From Clostridium sp. (lineage in GTDB: Bacteria > Bacillota > Clostridia > Clostridiales > Clostridiaceae), in NCBI GenBank assembly GCA_029257045.1, contig JARIDB010000080.1:1-63202 (forward strand): a DNA stretch of 63,202 bases, written 5' to 3'. Both the position numbers and the translations under genes were made by a program. The first letter of the stretch is position 1; each line of letters starts with the position of its first letter. Positions 1 to 8,211 of the stretch are shown piece after piece. Below the pieces are notes generated by a model. That model searched no databases, was not told the DNA's origin, and was given only the letters and a program-made list of their open reading frames with translations.

Positions 1-1
1 A

Positions 2-127
2 GCAGCAGTTACTACGGAAGTTGGAATATCAAGGCTTTCTGATGGGATACACTCATTAAAGAGATTGAGAATATCACCTATGGATATAGAAAGCTTTAAA
101 AGTATATTCAGTGATTTTTTAAATTAA
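2..127 (+). CDS. C-terminal end of an unidentified protein (partial)
   Basis: An open frame runs in from the left edge and ends at TAA 125-127, encoding 41 residues that finish DIESFKSIFSDFLN. The start lies outside the window. I do not recognise the family. The fragment is soluble-looking, with no membrane segment, and has normal low-GC codon use. It may be the genuine end of a gene or a remnant, because the next 400 bases are not coding. Confidence 0.45.
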   Translation, partial: AAVTTEVGISRLSDGIHSLKRLRISPMDIESFKSIFSDFLN

Positions 128-540
128 GAAGGGATAAAGTTATTAAAATTCTTATTGAAGATAGCAAGTTAGAACAATAACTCAAACAAAGGTCAAATAG
201 ATATTATAAAGAAAGACAGAGAGACTGCCCTATGAAGTTTGGAAATCTGAATACGAACTTAAAGTAGTTATGATTTAATGTACTAAATTATGAAGATGTT
301 TAACTGCATCTGAAGGATATGGATTAATATATAAGTGTATTAAATTACTTTCTTAGTTATAGTGATAAACTAAACTTATTTTAAGATATAAAATTAATTT
401 CAAAAAACAGTTGCCATTAATTAAAGGTTATGTTATTATAAATGAGTAGCAGAAATGCTAACAATAAAAGTTTCATTTAGGTAATTAGTTTCTCCAAAAT
501 AGAGATTATTATCAAAGTAGAATCTTAAAAATTAGGAGGA
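128..540. other. Non-coding stretch
   Basis: All frames are broken by stops. One frame near 200-270 reads a few charged residues that could be decayed coding sequence, but nothing identifiable. The last bases form the ribosome-binding site of the following zinc-ribbon gene. Confidence 0.5.
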
Positions 541-546
541 ATTATT

Positions 547-699
547 ATGACAGATAAAACAATAATCTGCAGAGATTGCAACAACGAATTCATATTCACA
601 GTAGGGGAGCAAGAATTCTACAAAGAAAAAGGATTCGACAACGAACCAACAAGATGTGCAACTTGTAGAAGAGCTAAAAAAGAACAAAATAGAAGATAA
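547..699 (+). CDS. Small zinc-ribbon protein
   Basis: This 50-residue protein begins MTDKTIICRDCNNEF and carries two CxxC knuckles, CRDC (8-11) and CATC (37-40), with a basic tail (RRAKKEQNRR). This matches the short 'probable zinc-binding' proteins common in clostridia, whose molecular role is unknown. The start is supported by AGGAGG at 533-538. It is a single-gene unit closed by a hairpin terminator at 715-740. Confidence 0.85.
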   Translation: MTDKTIICRDCNNEFIFTVGEQEFYKEKGFDNEPTRCATCRRAKKEQNRR

Positions 700-714
700 T
701 TTTGATTATTACAG

Positions 715-740
715 GACTATAGGTTTACCTATAGTCTTTT
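715..740 (+). terminator. Rho-independent terminator after the zinc-ribbon gene
   Basis: A perfect 9-bp stem GACTATAGG / CCTATAGTC with loop TTTA is followed by TTTTCTT. Confidence 0.9.
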
Positions 741-760
741 CTTATTTATAAGATCATAAT

Positions 761-791
761 AAAGACCCTCCGTTTAAAACAGAGGGTCTTT
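761..791. terminator. Bidirectional terminator-like hairpin
   Basis: The 10-bp stem AAAGACCCTC (761-770) / GAGGGTCTTT (782-791) has A and T tracts on its two sides. It lies 20 bases beyond the previous terminator. Confidence 0.7.
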
Positions 792-984
792 ATACTATTA
801 CTAAAGTTGTTTTGAGTAGAACATATCAAGGTACTTTAGTTCGTTAATTTATATAACTTTTTATTATAAGCAACTTAAATGTAATAGTTTTGTTCTAGAT
901 ACAGGGTATGGTAAAATATATATGTATCATTCTTACTATTACTTTTTTGCACATATAAAGTAATAGTAGAATTAACAAAAGAAA

Positions 985-1344
985 ATGTTTAGCTTTTTTA
1001 AAACAGCATCATGTTCCGATGAAAGTTGGCAAAGGGTATATGAGAATATTAAGTTATATCTAACCACATACTATTTAAGCATCATAATTACTGTAATACT
1101 TGTAATTATTAAAGGAAATGGAAAAAATAAATACTTAATATTCATAAGTTTATTTATAACAGTGATTGGATATATAATAGGGGAATTAATAATTGGTAGT
1201 AATGTTAGAAAGAGAATAGTTAGTGGGGAGTATAAATTACAACCAAGAAACCTAGAATTTGAAAATAAAATAATAAAAATAACTAGTGTGTATTTAACAA
1301 TTGGATATATATCTTTAGTTATACTTGTAACTATATTTAGATAA
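985..1344 (+). CDS. Small membrane protein, unknown function
   Basis: This 119-residue protein has three clear hydrophobic segments, at about residues 27-45, 49-68 and 96-117. A short lysine-rich loop lies between the first two and a polar loop (about 72-95) before the third. No signal peptide or catalytic motif is visible. The ribosome-binding site is weak (AAAGAAA before ATG), so the start is uncertain. It is probably a monocistronic integral membrane protein; I cannot assign a family. Confidence 0.6.
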   Translation: MFSFFKTASCSDESWQRVYENIKLYLTTYYLSIIITVILVIIKGNGKNKYLIFISLFITVIGYIIGELIIGSNVRKRIVSGEYKLQPRNLEFENKIIKITSVYLTIGYISLVILVTIFR

Positions 1345-1454
1345 AATAAAACTAATAATAAATGTAAGTTAATTAAGTTTAGTAGTTTTTAAATTATAGA
1401 CAAGACTACTATTTTAAGGGTTATTTATAAAATATGAAGGTGAGGAACTTGATT

Positions 1455-2075
1455 ATGGCAACAGATAAAGAACTAATGTTAGAAGGAAAGTTATATATGG
1501 CTGGTGGAGGAGAATTATCTAGAGATGTTAAAAAGTCTAGAAGAGTTACAAGATTATTTAATAATACAACAGAAGAGCAAAAGGAATATAGAAAAGAACT
1601 TTTGAAGGATTTATTTAAATCAACAGGAAAAGACTTTTATGTTGAACCACCTTTTAGGTGTGATTATGGGTGTAATATATCTATAGGAGAAAACTTTTAT
1701 GCAAACTATGACTGTATTATTTTAGATGTAGCTAAAGTTAAAATAGGAAAGAATGTATTTTTTGCTCCAAGAGTAAATATATTTACAGCGGGGCACCCAA
1801 TTGATGCAGATGTTCGTAATACATTATTAGAGTTTGGAAAACCTGTAACTATTGGAGATAATGTATGGGTTGGAGGTAATACTGTTATAAATCCAGGCGT
1901 AACTATAGGAAATAATGTTGTTATAGGATCAGGTTCAGTAGTAACAAAGGATATTCCAGGTAACGTAATAGCAGTAGGTAACCCATGTAGAGTATTAAGA
2001 AAAATAACAGAAGAAGATAAGAAATACTGGGAAAAACAAAAGGAAGAATATTATTTAAATATAGAGAGAAATTAA
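1455..2075 (+). CDS. Sugar O-acetyltransferase (maltose/galactoside type)
   Basis: This is a left-handed beta-helix (hexapeptide repeat) acetyltransferase of the Maa/LacA type, which transfers acetyl from acetyl-CoA to sugar hydroxyls in the cytoplasm. The N-terminal cap (MATDKELMLEGKLYMAGGG) is followed by hexapeptide repeats such as CNISIGENFYANYDC and VTIGDNVWVGGNTVINPG. The catalytic His lies in the segment NIFTAGHPID. I start at ATG 1455 because GGTGAGG (1439-1445) precedes it. The upstream in-frame ATG at 1434 would place that site inside the gene. Length (206 aa) is close to the family norm. It is a single gene closed by the hairpin at 2102-2138. Confidence 0.88.
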   Translation: MATDKELMLEGKLYMAGGGELSRDVKKSRRVTRLFNNTTEEQKEYRKELLKDLFKSTGKDFYVEPPFRCDYGCNISIGENFYANYDCIILDVAKVKIGKNVFFAPRVNIFTAGHPIDADVRNTLLEFGKPVTIGDNVWVGGNTVINPGVTIGNNVVIGSGSVVTKDIPGNVIAVGNPCRVLRKITEEDKKYWEKQKEEYYLNIERN

Positions 2076-2101
2076 ATATAAAAGAATAAATTCGATAAAT
2101 A

Positions 2102-2138
2102 AAAAGGAGAATTTCTATACTTTAGAAATTCTCCTTTT
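2102..2138. terminator. Bidirectional terminator between convergent genes
   Basis: A perfect 15-bp stem, 2102-2116 with 2124-2138, has core GGAGAATTTCT / AGAAATTCTCC flanked by A and T runs. It serves the acetyltransferase (+) and the HAD gene (-). Confidence 0.9.
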
Positions 2139-2182
2139 ATAATATATATGTTTTGATTAATACTAGAATTAATATGTAGGAT

Positions 2183-2866
2183 CTAGAGAATAGCCTTAAG
2201 ATCTAGTAAATTAGAAATTTCATAAGTAGGTTTTATATCAGTTTTATTTAATGATTTTTTATGATTAAACCAACATGTATCTATTTCAAAGTTTATTCCG
2301 CCTTTTACATCAGAAGTTAGACTATCGCCAACCATTAATATTTTACTTTTATCAGTATAGTCTATATTTCCTAAAGCTAATTCAAAGATTTTAGAATTAG
2401 GCTTTGATACTCCCACTTCCTCAGATATTGTTATGTTATCAAAATATTTTCCTATAGTTGATTTTCTGATTCTATTATTTTGAACATCTTTAAGCCCGTT
2501 AGTGATTATAATAAGTTTATGTTCTTTATATAAATCTTCAATAAGGCTTGTACTATCTTCGTATAAAAATGAAGCATTAGCTAAGTGTTTCATATAGGAT
2601 TTTGCAAATTCAGCTGCGTCAAATTTAATATTTAATTTATCTGATAGTCTTTTAAATCTTTCTACTTTTAACTTTTCTTGAGTGATAAGCCCATTCTCGA
2701 AATCCTTCCATATGGCATCATTTATTTCTGTATATATTCTTAAGTGATAGCTTTCATCATATGCTATATTAAATTCAAGCATAGCATTTTCAAAAGCGTA
2801 TTTTTCAGATTTTTTAAAATCAAATAAAGTTTCATCTGCATCAAATATTATAATTTCGTATTTCAT
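2183..2866 (-). CDS. HAD-superfamily phosphatase, YjjG type
   Basis: This 227-residue haloacid dehalogenase-fold hydrolase has motif I IFDADETLFDF, with nucleophile Asp9 and general acid Asp11. The variant DADxTLFDF is typical of YjjG-like 5'-nucleotidases acting on pyrimidine (including non-canonical) monophosphates. The helical cap follows motif I. Motif II is the region IIITNGLKD, motif III the Lys in VSKPNSKIF, and motif IV MVGDSLTSDV. A strong site (ACGGAGG on the minus strand) precedes the ATG. Substrate is inferred from family only. Confidence 0.85.
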   Translation of the reverse strand: MKYEIIIFDADETLFDFKKSEKYAFENAMLEFNIAYDESYHLRIYTEINDAIWKDFENGLITQEKLKVERFKRLSDKLNIKFDAAEFAKSYMKHLANASFLYEDSTSLIEDLYKEHKLIIITNGLKDVQNNRIRKSTIGKYFDNITISEEVGVSKPNSKIFELALGNIDYTDKSKILMVGDSLTSDVKGGINFEIDTCWFNHKKSLNKTDIKPTYEISNLLDLKAIL

Positions 2867-3244
2867 AATTAATTCCTCCGTAGTATTTATAGTTTAGTAT
2901 AAAGAATTTCTAAAATTCATATATTATAAAAACAATTTAATATACTTAAATATTATCATATAAATTAAGATTTTTTATTTATTTTTATTAATGGTTTTTA
3001 CATTAAGTATAGAATACTTTTTAATTTTAACTTATTTCTAGCCAATGTAACACTCACATCCTTTGTCAACATTGGATATTATCCTAGACGTGCACCCGCT
3101 CTTGGTATAAGTTCAAGTAAAATTAACAGAACTTAATATTAAATATTTACGTAAATACTAATGAAAGGTAAATTATAAGGGGGATTATAACGTTTAATAA
3201 AAGAGTCTTATATAAATAAAATAGATATAAAGAGGAATTGATAT
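2867..3244. other. Intergenic region with a GC-richer patch
   Basis: No credible gene was found. Bases 3040-3115 are visibly richer in G+C than the surroundings and contain an inverted repeat CCAATGT (3043-3049) / ACATTGG (3068-3074). It looks like a relic, or a regulatory hairpin, of unknown origin. Confidence 0.35.
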
Positions 3245-3343
3245 ATGAGTAAAATATTATCTGTAGAAAACCTAATAAAGGTTTAAAAAACATCTAAAAT
3301 ATCAAAGAAAAATATAATTGATGAATTGAAAAGTGAAGTTTAA
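3245..3343 (+). pseudogene. Remnant of an ABC-transporter ATPase start
   Basis: After GAGGAATTG, ATG 3245 opens a frame reading MSKILSVENLIKV, then TAA (3284-3286), then 18 more codons in the same frame to a second TAA. 'ILSVENLIKVY' is the usual first strand of ABC ATPases, and the TAA falls where Tyr is expected. Walker A and everything after it are missing. This looks like the 5' stub of a deleted transporter gene. Confidence 0.5.
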
Positions 3344-3372
3344 ATATTAAATAATAAGAGGTGGGAATAAAG

Positions 3373-3933
3373 ATGATAAATAAAGAATTTAGTCCATTTC
3401 CAGTACTAGAAACTACAAGATTGATTCTGAAAAAAGTAGATACTGAACATTTGGACCAGTTATTTGAACTTTTAAGTAATCCTGAAGTAGCAAAATTTGA
3501 TTATTTTTATCCTGTAACATCCATTAAAGAAGTAATAAAATTTATGGATAGATATAGGGAAGAAGTAGAGAACAGTGAAGAAATTACATGGGCAATAGTA
3601 TTGAAAGAGACTAATAAATTAATTGGGACATGTTGTCTAGGAGATTTTGATGAATATGCAAGAAGATCAGAAATCGGATATAGTATTATTCAATCGCAAT
3701 GGGGAAAGGGTTATGCAACAGAGGCAGTAGAAGTAGTTATTGATTTTGGTTTTAATAATATGAATTTAAATAGAATAGAGGCTATTATAACACCAGGAAA
3801 TGATTCCTCCATAAGAGTGTTAAAAAAACTAAATTTTAATCAGGAAGGCATAGTAAAAGAAAGAGATTTCATAAAAGGTAAATTAGAAGATGGTATAATT
3901 ATGGCGCTACTTAAAAAGGAATATAGTATTTAG
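3373..3933 (+). CDS. GNAT N-acetyltransferase, RimJ/RimL-like
   Basis: This 186-residue acetyltransferase begins with LETTRLILKKVDTEHLDQLFELL, the start of RimJ/RimL/SpeG-type enzymes. The acetyl-CoA pyrophosphate loop is in EIGYSIIQSQWGKGYATEAV (Q/RxxGxG/A). A C-terminal RVLKKLNFNQEG strand completes the fold. It acetylates an amino group on a protein N-terminus or small molecule; the substrate is unknown. I use ATG 3373 because GAGGTGG (3358-3364) is its Shine-Dalgarno sequence. The alternative GTG 3361 lies inside that site. Confidence 0.85.
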   Translation: MINKEFSPFPVLETTRLILKKVDTEHLDQLFELLSNPEVAKFDYFYPVTSIKEVIKFMDRYREEVENSEEITWAIVLKETNKLIGTCCLGDFDEYARRSEIGYSIIQSQWGKGYATEAVEVVIDFGFNNMNLNRIEAIITPGNDSSIRVLKKLNFNQEGIVKERDFIKGKLEDGIIMALLKKEYSI

Positions 3934-4011
3934 AAATATATTTATTTGAAAGTTATTTAGATCGAGTTTATACGAATTTAAAAATTAAAGATGAAGAAAA
4001 GGAAAGACAAT

Positions 4012-4578
4012 ATGGCTAAAGTAGTAGCATCTATAGGTAGTCCGAGAAAAAATGGAAATGTAGATACAATTGTTAAGGAAATTTTAAATGGAGTAGAAAC
4101 AAATGGGATAACTGTAAAGAAATTTTATTTAAATGACATGAATATAAGAGGCTGTCAGTAGTGTTTATATTGTAGAAAGGTCCATAATTGTGCTTTAAAA
4201 GATGATATGCAAGAAGTCTATGAAGAGATAAAAAAAGCAGAATATGTGATAATAGGATCACCGGTATATATATGCCAAGTATCTGCTCAAACGAAGCGTC
4301 TATTAAATAGACTATATCCTTTAACAGACATAGATAAATCAAAGCATATACCTAGATTCGGAAAGAAAAATTTAATAATGGTATATACTCAGGCAGCTCC
4401 CTTTTCATTTTTATTTAAGAAGTATTTCAAATATACATCTAAGCATTTAAAAGGAATGGGATTAGAACATTATAAAACATTAATTGCTACAAAGATGTTT
4501 GAAAGAAATTCTTCAAAAACTAATAATTTCATATTAAAAAAGGCTTATAAGATTGGATTAGATATAGGAAATAGATAG
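4012..4578 (+). pseudogene. NADPH-dependent FMN reductase/flavodoxin-like protein with in-frame stop
   Basis: The frame from ATG 4012 (AAAGGAAAG upstream) reads MAKVVASIGSPRKNGNVDT, the FMN phosphate-binding loop of the iron-sulfur flavoprotein/NAD(P)H oxidoreductase family. It continues to IRGCQ and hits TAG at 4159-4161. The same frame then continues with CLYCRKVHNCALKDDMQEVYEEIKKA, YVIIGSPVYICQVS and on to codon 188. Family members read GCxxC here, so the TAG replaces one residue in a conserved segment, with everything before and after intact. It is probably a recent nonsense mutation. A downstream ATG at 4207 could give only a fragment lacking the flavin loop. Confidence 0.8.
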
Positions 4579-4680
4579 TACATATAATTGAACTTATATA
4601 GGAAATAGCACAGTTATATCTTCCTATATAGGAAGGGGATGCTAGAATATCTAGACATAAGATAAGATTTTAAATAATAG

Positions 4681-4719
4681 AAAAGGATATTTAAAGTAAA
4701 TTTCTTTAAATATCCTTTT
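4681..4719. terminator. Bidirectional terminator
   Basis: A perfect 16-bp stem pairs AAAAGGATATTTAAAG (4681-4696) with its complement at 4704-4719. It separates the reductase pseudogene (+) from the prenyltransferase (-). Confidence 0.9.
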
Positions 4720-4733
4720 CTATTAATATTGTT

Positions 4734-5375
4734 TTAACCACCAAGGGTAACATCTTGCTCATTATACCAATCTAAAGCATTATAGAAATCTTTAGAATCA
4801 AAATCAGGCCAATAGGTGTCTATTATATAGAAATCTGAATAAACAGATTGTACTGGTAAAAAACCACTAAGCCTTCTTCTACCACCCCATCTTATAATAA
4901 GATCAATTCTAGAAATATCTTCTGAATGTATATAAGGTATAATATGTTTTTTAGATGAATCTGATTCCTTCAATAAATTCAAATCCCATTCCCATCCATA
5001 GTGAATCAAAAAGTTTACCTTAATTCCACCTTTTCCAAACCTTTTTCTAGTAGTAAAAGGAAGTAAAACCTTTGGGAAAACATCTGATTTAGTATTTCCA
5101 AGGACTAATATTTCACAATCTTCTTTAGTTAAGAGCATAACTGAATCAATACAAGCTTGGGTAAATGCAAGTTTTTGTTCAGAGGGGCGCTTTGTATTAT
5201 CTACAGTAAAACCGTAGAAGGTTATTTCCTTTACATTTTCCTTTTGACAAAGCTTAAATAATTCAAGACCAGGATTAATTCCATGTTCATATCCTTTATC
5301 TTTAGTTAAATTATTTGATACTGCCCAGCGTCTGTTGCCATCAGGAATTATTCCAATATGTTCTGGTACTCTCAT
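4734..5375 (-). CDS. Short cis-prenyltransferase (undecaprenyl diphosphate synthase family)
   Basis: This 213-residue Z-type isoprenyl diphosphate synthase begins HIGIIPDGNRRWA, with the catalytic Asp12 in DGN (usual form HVAIIMDGNGRWA). The isopentenyl-diphosphate binding segment near the end, RWGGRRRLSGFLPVQSVYSD, corresponds to the conserved RxxGExRxSxFLxWQ motif but has Gly-Arg where Gly-Glu is common. It is about 30 residues shorter than typical UppS and stands alone rather than with cdsA, so I infer a paralogue making a shorter or special polyprenyl chain. The minus-strand site ATGGAGGA precedes the ATG. Confidence 0.8.
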   Translation of the reverse strand: MRVPEHIGIIPDGNRRWAVSNNLTKDKGYEHGINPGLELFKLCQKENVKEITFYGFTVDNTKRPSEQKLAFTQACIDSVMLLTKEDCEILVLGNTKSDVFPKVLLPFTTRKRFGKGGIKVNFLIHYGWEWDLNLLKESDSSKKHIIPYIHSEDISRIDLIIRWGGRRRLSGFLPVQSVYSDFYIIDTYWPDFDSKDFYNALDWYNEQDVTLGG

Positions 5376-5635
5376 AAATCCTCCATAAAACTAAACTTAA
5401 TATTACTAGTTTTCCCCAAAGAGTATAAAATAAACATTAAGTTTTATATTATAGATTAATTAAAAATCTCTTAAAGATATCAATTACTTAAACTCTGATA
5501 CTTACAAGAGATCTTTAAATTATGCATAATAGAATTCATTTATAATTATGTAGTTTTCTATTAATTATAGAGATTAAGTTTTTACGATTACTATAGATTT
5601 AATGGTTAACTTGAATTTAGAATATTAAGTATATT

Positions 5636-6427
5636 TTAACCAATAAATATTTCAGGTTCACAGATATTATTTTCAAATTTAGAAATTAACATAGCCTTAA
5701 AGTTTAGATACCCTTCATCGATAAAATCTTTTGCATTAACAGGGCATTTTTTTATACAACTACAACACTTTAAACATTTACTAGAATCTATAACTGATAA
5801 GTTTTCAAAATCAATAGCAGCTGTAGGACAATTATTAGCACAAATACCACAATTAGTACAAGCTTCGTTAGTTACAGGAGCTATACTTGAAAGTGGTGAA
5901 GTCTTTACTATATAAGGATAATTTCCTGGTAAAGATAGTGAGTTGAGTTCATCTATAGAAGCTATTTCATCAAGTCTATTTTTTATGCTTGTACCAAATT
6001 TATGTGCTATATCTAAATCATTTAAATTTGGTCTTGATTTAGCCAATTTATCAGTATAAGAATGTTCTGCAATAAATGTAGCTGCTGCTAATGATGTAGC
6101 ACCTTTATCTACAAAGATATCTTTTAATTCTAAAAGTGAATCTTCATAATCCCTATTACCATAAGTAGTAACAAAGATAGCTAAGGAGTTATTACAATTG
6201 ATTTTTTCTACATATTCATTTAAAACCTTAGGAAACCTTCCAGCATAAGTGGGTACTCCTATTATAAGTAAATCATCTTCAGTAAAATTTAGAGTTTCAG
6301 TTCTATTTTGAGGTAAGGTGATATTAAATTCTTCATAATTTTTAGTTATAGCATCCCCAATAGCTCTAACGATCTTTTTTGTACCTTCTGTAGGACTAAA
6401 ATAAATTAATTTTAAGTTTCTTTTCAT
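5636..6427 (-). CDS. EFR1-type flavodoxin-ferredoxin protein
   Basis: This 263-residue cytoplasmic electron carrier fuses an N-terminal flavodoxin fold (IYFSPTEGTKKIVRAI, FMN phosphate loop; VPTYAGRFP) to a C-terminal 2[4Fe-4S] ferredoxin. The two cluster motifs are C190-x2-C193-x2-C196-x3-C200-P and C218-x2-C221-x2-C224-x3-C228-P. This is the EFR1 family architecture of anaerobes. Its redox partner is not evident from the neighbours, which are unrelated. The start is supported by AAAGGAATG upstream on the minus strand. Confidence 0.9.
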   Translation of the reverse strand: MKRNLKLIYFSPTEGTKKIVRAIGDAITKNYEEFNITLPQNRTETLNFTEDDLLIIGVPTYAGRFPKVLNEYVEKINCNNSLAIFVTTYGNRDYEDSLLELKDIFVDKGATSLAAATFIAEHSYTDKLAKSRPNLNDLDIAHKFGTSIKNRLDEIASIDELNSLSLPGNYPYIVKTSPLSSIAPVTNEACTNCGICANNCPTAAIDFENLSVIDSSKCLKCCSCIKKCPVNAKDFIDEGYLNFKAMLISKFENNICEPEIFIG

Positions 6428-6497
6428 ATAAATTCATTCCTTTATAATAATTTTTAAAATAAATATAACAAAATATATTATCTTTTCTTTGATATAT

Positions 6498-6722
6498 TCA
6501 ATTAAATACTTTTTCAAAATTTATGCTATCACACCATTTTCCATTAAGATAAATATGGTTAGTAGTACGTCCAGAAAATTCAAAACCATTTTTAATCAAA
6601 ACTATTTGAGAACATATATTATCAGGTGATGTACCTGATTCTATTATATTAAGTCTATGTTTGTTTATGGCTTCGTCTAAAATAAGCTTCATAGCCTTAG
6701 TTGCATAACCATTATATAGCAA
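6498..6722 (-). pseudogene. 3' fragment of a GNAT acetyltransferase
   Basis: The 74-residue frame starts abruptly at NGYATKAMKLIL, i.e. inside the acetyl-CoA binding helix of a RimJ-like GNAT. It ends properly with ENGFEFSGR-like and HIYLNGKWCDSINFEK strands (seen as KNGFEFSGRTTNHIYLNGKW). The first two-thirds of the domain is absent. The sequence upstream on the same strand has stops and no homology. No ribosome-binding site precedes the ATG, so this is a truncated relic. Confidence 0.7.
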
Positions 6723-6900
6723 TTGCTATAATGTAATTATATACCTTAAAAACCAAAAAACAATAAATTTAGTTCGATATAATGTAGTAAAAGGTTTTTA
6801 ATATGTTCTAAAATTATGAAAAAGGATAAGTTTATTATATAATTAATTAAAGTGATTTATTATACAATTAAGATTTAAACTAAAGGGGGGAATAGAATAA

Positions 6901-7281
6901 ATGAAATTAAATAAAATTCACCATGTGGCTATAATAGTCTCAGATTATGAAAAATCTAAAGATTTTTACGTTAATAAGTTAGGGTTTAAAATAATAAGAG
7001 AAAATTATAGAGAAGAAAGAGAAGATTATAAATTAGATTTAAGGCTTGGTGATTGTGAAATTGAATTATTTTGTATGAAAGATAGTCCTAAAAGATTAAC
7101 AAGACCAGAGGCATGTGGATTAAGACATATAGCATTTAAAGTAGATAATATCGAGGAAGTTATTGAAGATTTAAAGAAAAGTGGAATAGAAACAGAGCCT
7201 ATAAGAATAGATGAATTTACTAATAAAAAAATGACTTTTTTCTTTGATCCTGATAATTTACCTTTAGAACTTCATGAGTAA
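6901..7281 (+). CDS. VOC-family metalloprotein, YaeR/SMU1112c-like (glyoxalase I-like)
   Basis: This 126-residue single vicinal-oxygen-chelate protein begins KIHHVAIIVSDYEKSKDFYVNKLGF. The metal-ligand pattern is present: His in the first beta strand (HHVA), Glu in EIELF, His in GLRHIAFKV, and Glu in LPLELHE. This length and the PEACGLRHIAF segment resemble YaeR-type proteins, which bind a divalent metal; the substrate is not known. It has a strong AGGGGGG site. Confidence 0.85.
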   Translation: MKLNKIHHVAIIVSDYEKSKDFYVNKLGFKIIRENYREEREDYKLDLRLGDCEIELFCMKDSPKRLTRPEACGLRHIAFKVDNIEEVIEDLKKSGIETEPIRIDEFTNKKMTFFFDPDNLPLELHE

Positions 7282-7414
7282 AGGTAAAAATAAGTTTATT
7301 TATACGGATTTAAAGTTATAGATAAGTAGGGTACAGAATATTATCTGTACAATTGTTACATAAAATAAGTTATGCTAAAATTATTAAAGAATATAAAATA
7401 TAAGGAGTTTGACT

Positions 7415-7921
7415 ATGACAGAAGTATTAATAGACTGGTTTACTAATACATTGAGCTTTATGCCAAAAGAGGTTATTGTATTTATAATATCTATGGTTCC
7501 AATTTTAGAACTTAGGGGAGGCTTGGTTGCCGCATCATTACTTGGAATAGGTATGTTTAAAGCTATTGCTATATGTATTTTAGGAAATTTAATCCCAATA
7601 CCATTTATACTTTTATTTATAACACCAATATTTAATTGGATGAAAAAAACAAAGTTATTAAAGCCAATAGTTGAAAAGTTAGAAAAAAAATCTATGGATA
7701 AAAGCAAGGATATTAAGAAATATGAATTCTGGGGATTAGCTCTTTTCGTTGGTATCCCACTACCAGGAACAGGTGCATGGACTGGATCCTTAATAGCATC
7801 TTTAATTGAAATGGATATAAAGAAGGCTTTTACAGCAACAGGAGTTGGATTAGTAATAGCAACTATTATAATGAGTACTATTTCCTACGGAATTCCTTGG
7901 GCTATAAAGGTTATGGCTTAA
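7415..7921 (+). CDS. Putative small multidrug export / COG2426 membrane protein
   Basis: This 168-residue integral membrane protein has hydrophobic segments near residues 20-60 (including PILELRGGLVAASLLGIG, with the charged ELRGG turn diagnostic of this family). Further segments lie at about 100-125 (GIPLPGTGAWTGSLIAS) and at the C-terminus. It belongs to the Sm_multidrug_ex family, whose transport role is weakly supported. The start ATG 7415 is preceded by AAGGAG (7403-7407 region). TTG 7409 is in frame but too close to that site. Confidence 0.8.
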   Translation: MTEVLIDWFTNTLSFMPKEVIVFIISMVPILELRGGLVAASLLGIGMFKAIAICILGNLIPIPFILLFITPIFNWMKKTKLLKPIVEKLEKKSMDKSKDIKKYEFWGLALFVGIPLPGTGAWTGSLIASLIEMDIKKAFTATGVGLVIATIIMSTISYGIPWAIKVMA

Positions 7922-7942
7922 GCATAGGCGAAATAGTTATTA

Positions 7943-7978
7943 TAAAAGGCACTAATATTTAAGTATTAGTGCCTTTTA
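7943..7978 (+). terminator. Rho-independent terminator
   Basis: The stem TAAAAGGCACTAATA (7943-7957) pairs exactly with 7964-7978. Confidence 0.9.
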
Positions 7979-8105
7979 TAATTAAAAATAATAAATAATT
8001 AATGATCAGAAGAGCTTATTATGATTTAAAAAGTAATAATATTTTAATTTAGTAGAATAATAGATTTAAAGGAATATAATGATAAAACAATTTTCTTAAA
8101 ACAAC

Positions 8106-8134
8106 TTGAACAAAAATAATTTTCGTGATAATAT
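8106..8134 (+). promoter_or_regulatory. Sigma-A promoter of the EIICB-nanE operon
   Basis: TTGAAC (8106-8111), 17-base spacer, TAATAT (8129-8134). The inverted repeat at 8119-8140 overlaps the -10 element. Confidence 0.75.
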
Positions 8135-8140
8135 GAAAAT
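8119..8140. promoter_or_regulatory. Candidate operator (inverted repeat) over the -10 box
   Basis: ATTTTC (8119-8124), 10 bases, GAAAAT (8135-8140) forms a perfect 6-bp inverted repeat covering the -10 element. By position it should be a repressor site. The RpiR regulator at 10544 is the natural candidate. Confidence 0.5.
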
Positions 8141-8211
8141 GTATTCAGGAAAAGAATTTTTACAAAAAGAAATATATGAAAAATATTTTTAGGAAATAGG
8201 AGGAATTATAA

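Noticed and set aside
200-280. Possible transposase remnant
   Set aside because: A few residues in two frames look vaguely IS-like, but there are no terminal repeats and no recognisable DDE segment.
4159-4161. TAG in the flavin reductase read as a recoded residue (selenocysteine or pyrrolysine)
   Set aside because: Selenocysteine uses TGA, and nothing in the window suggests pyrrolysine machinery. A plain nonsense mutation is simpler.
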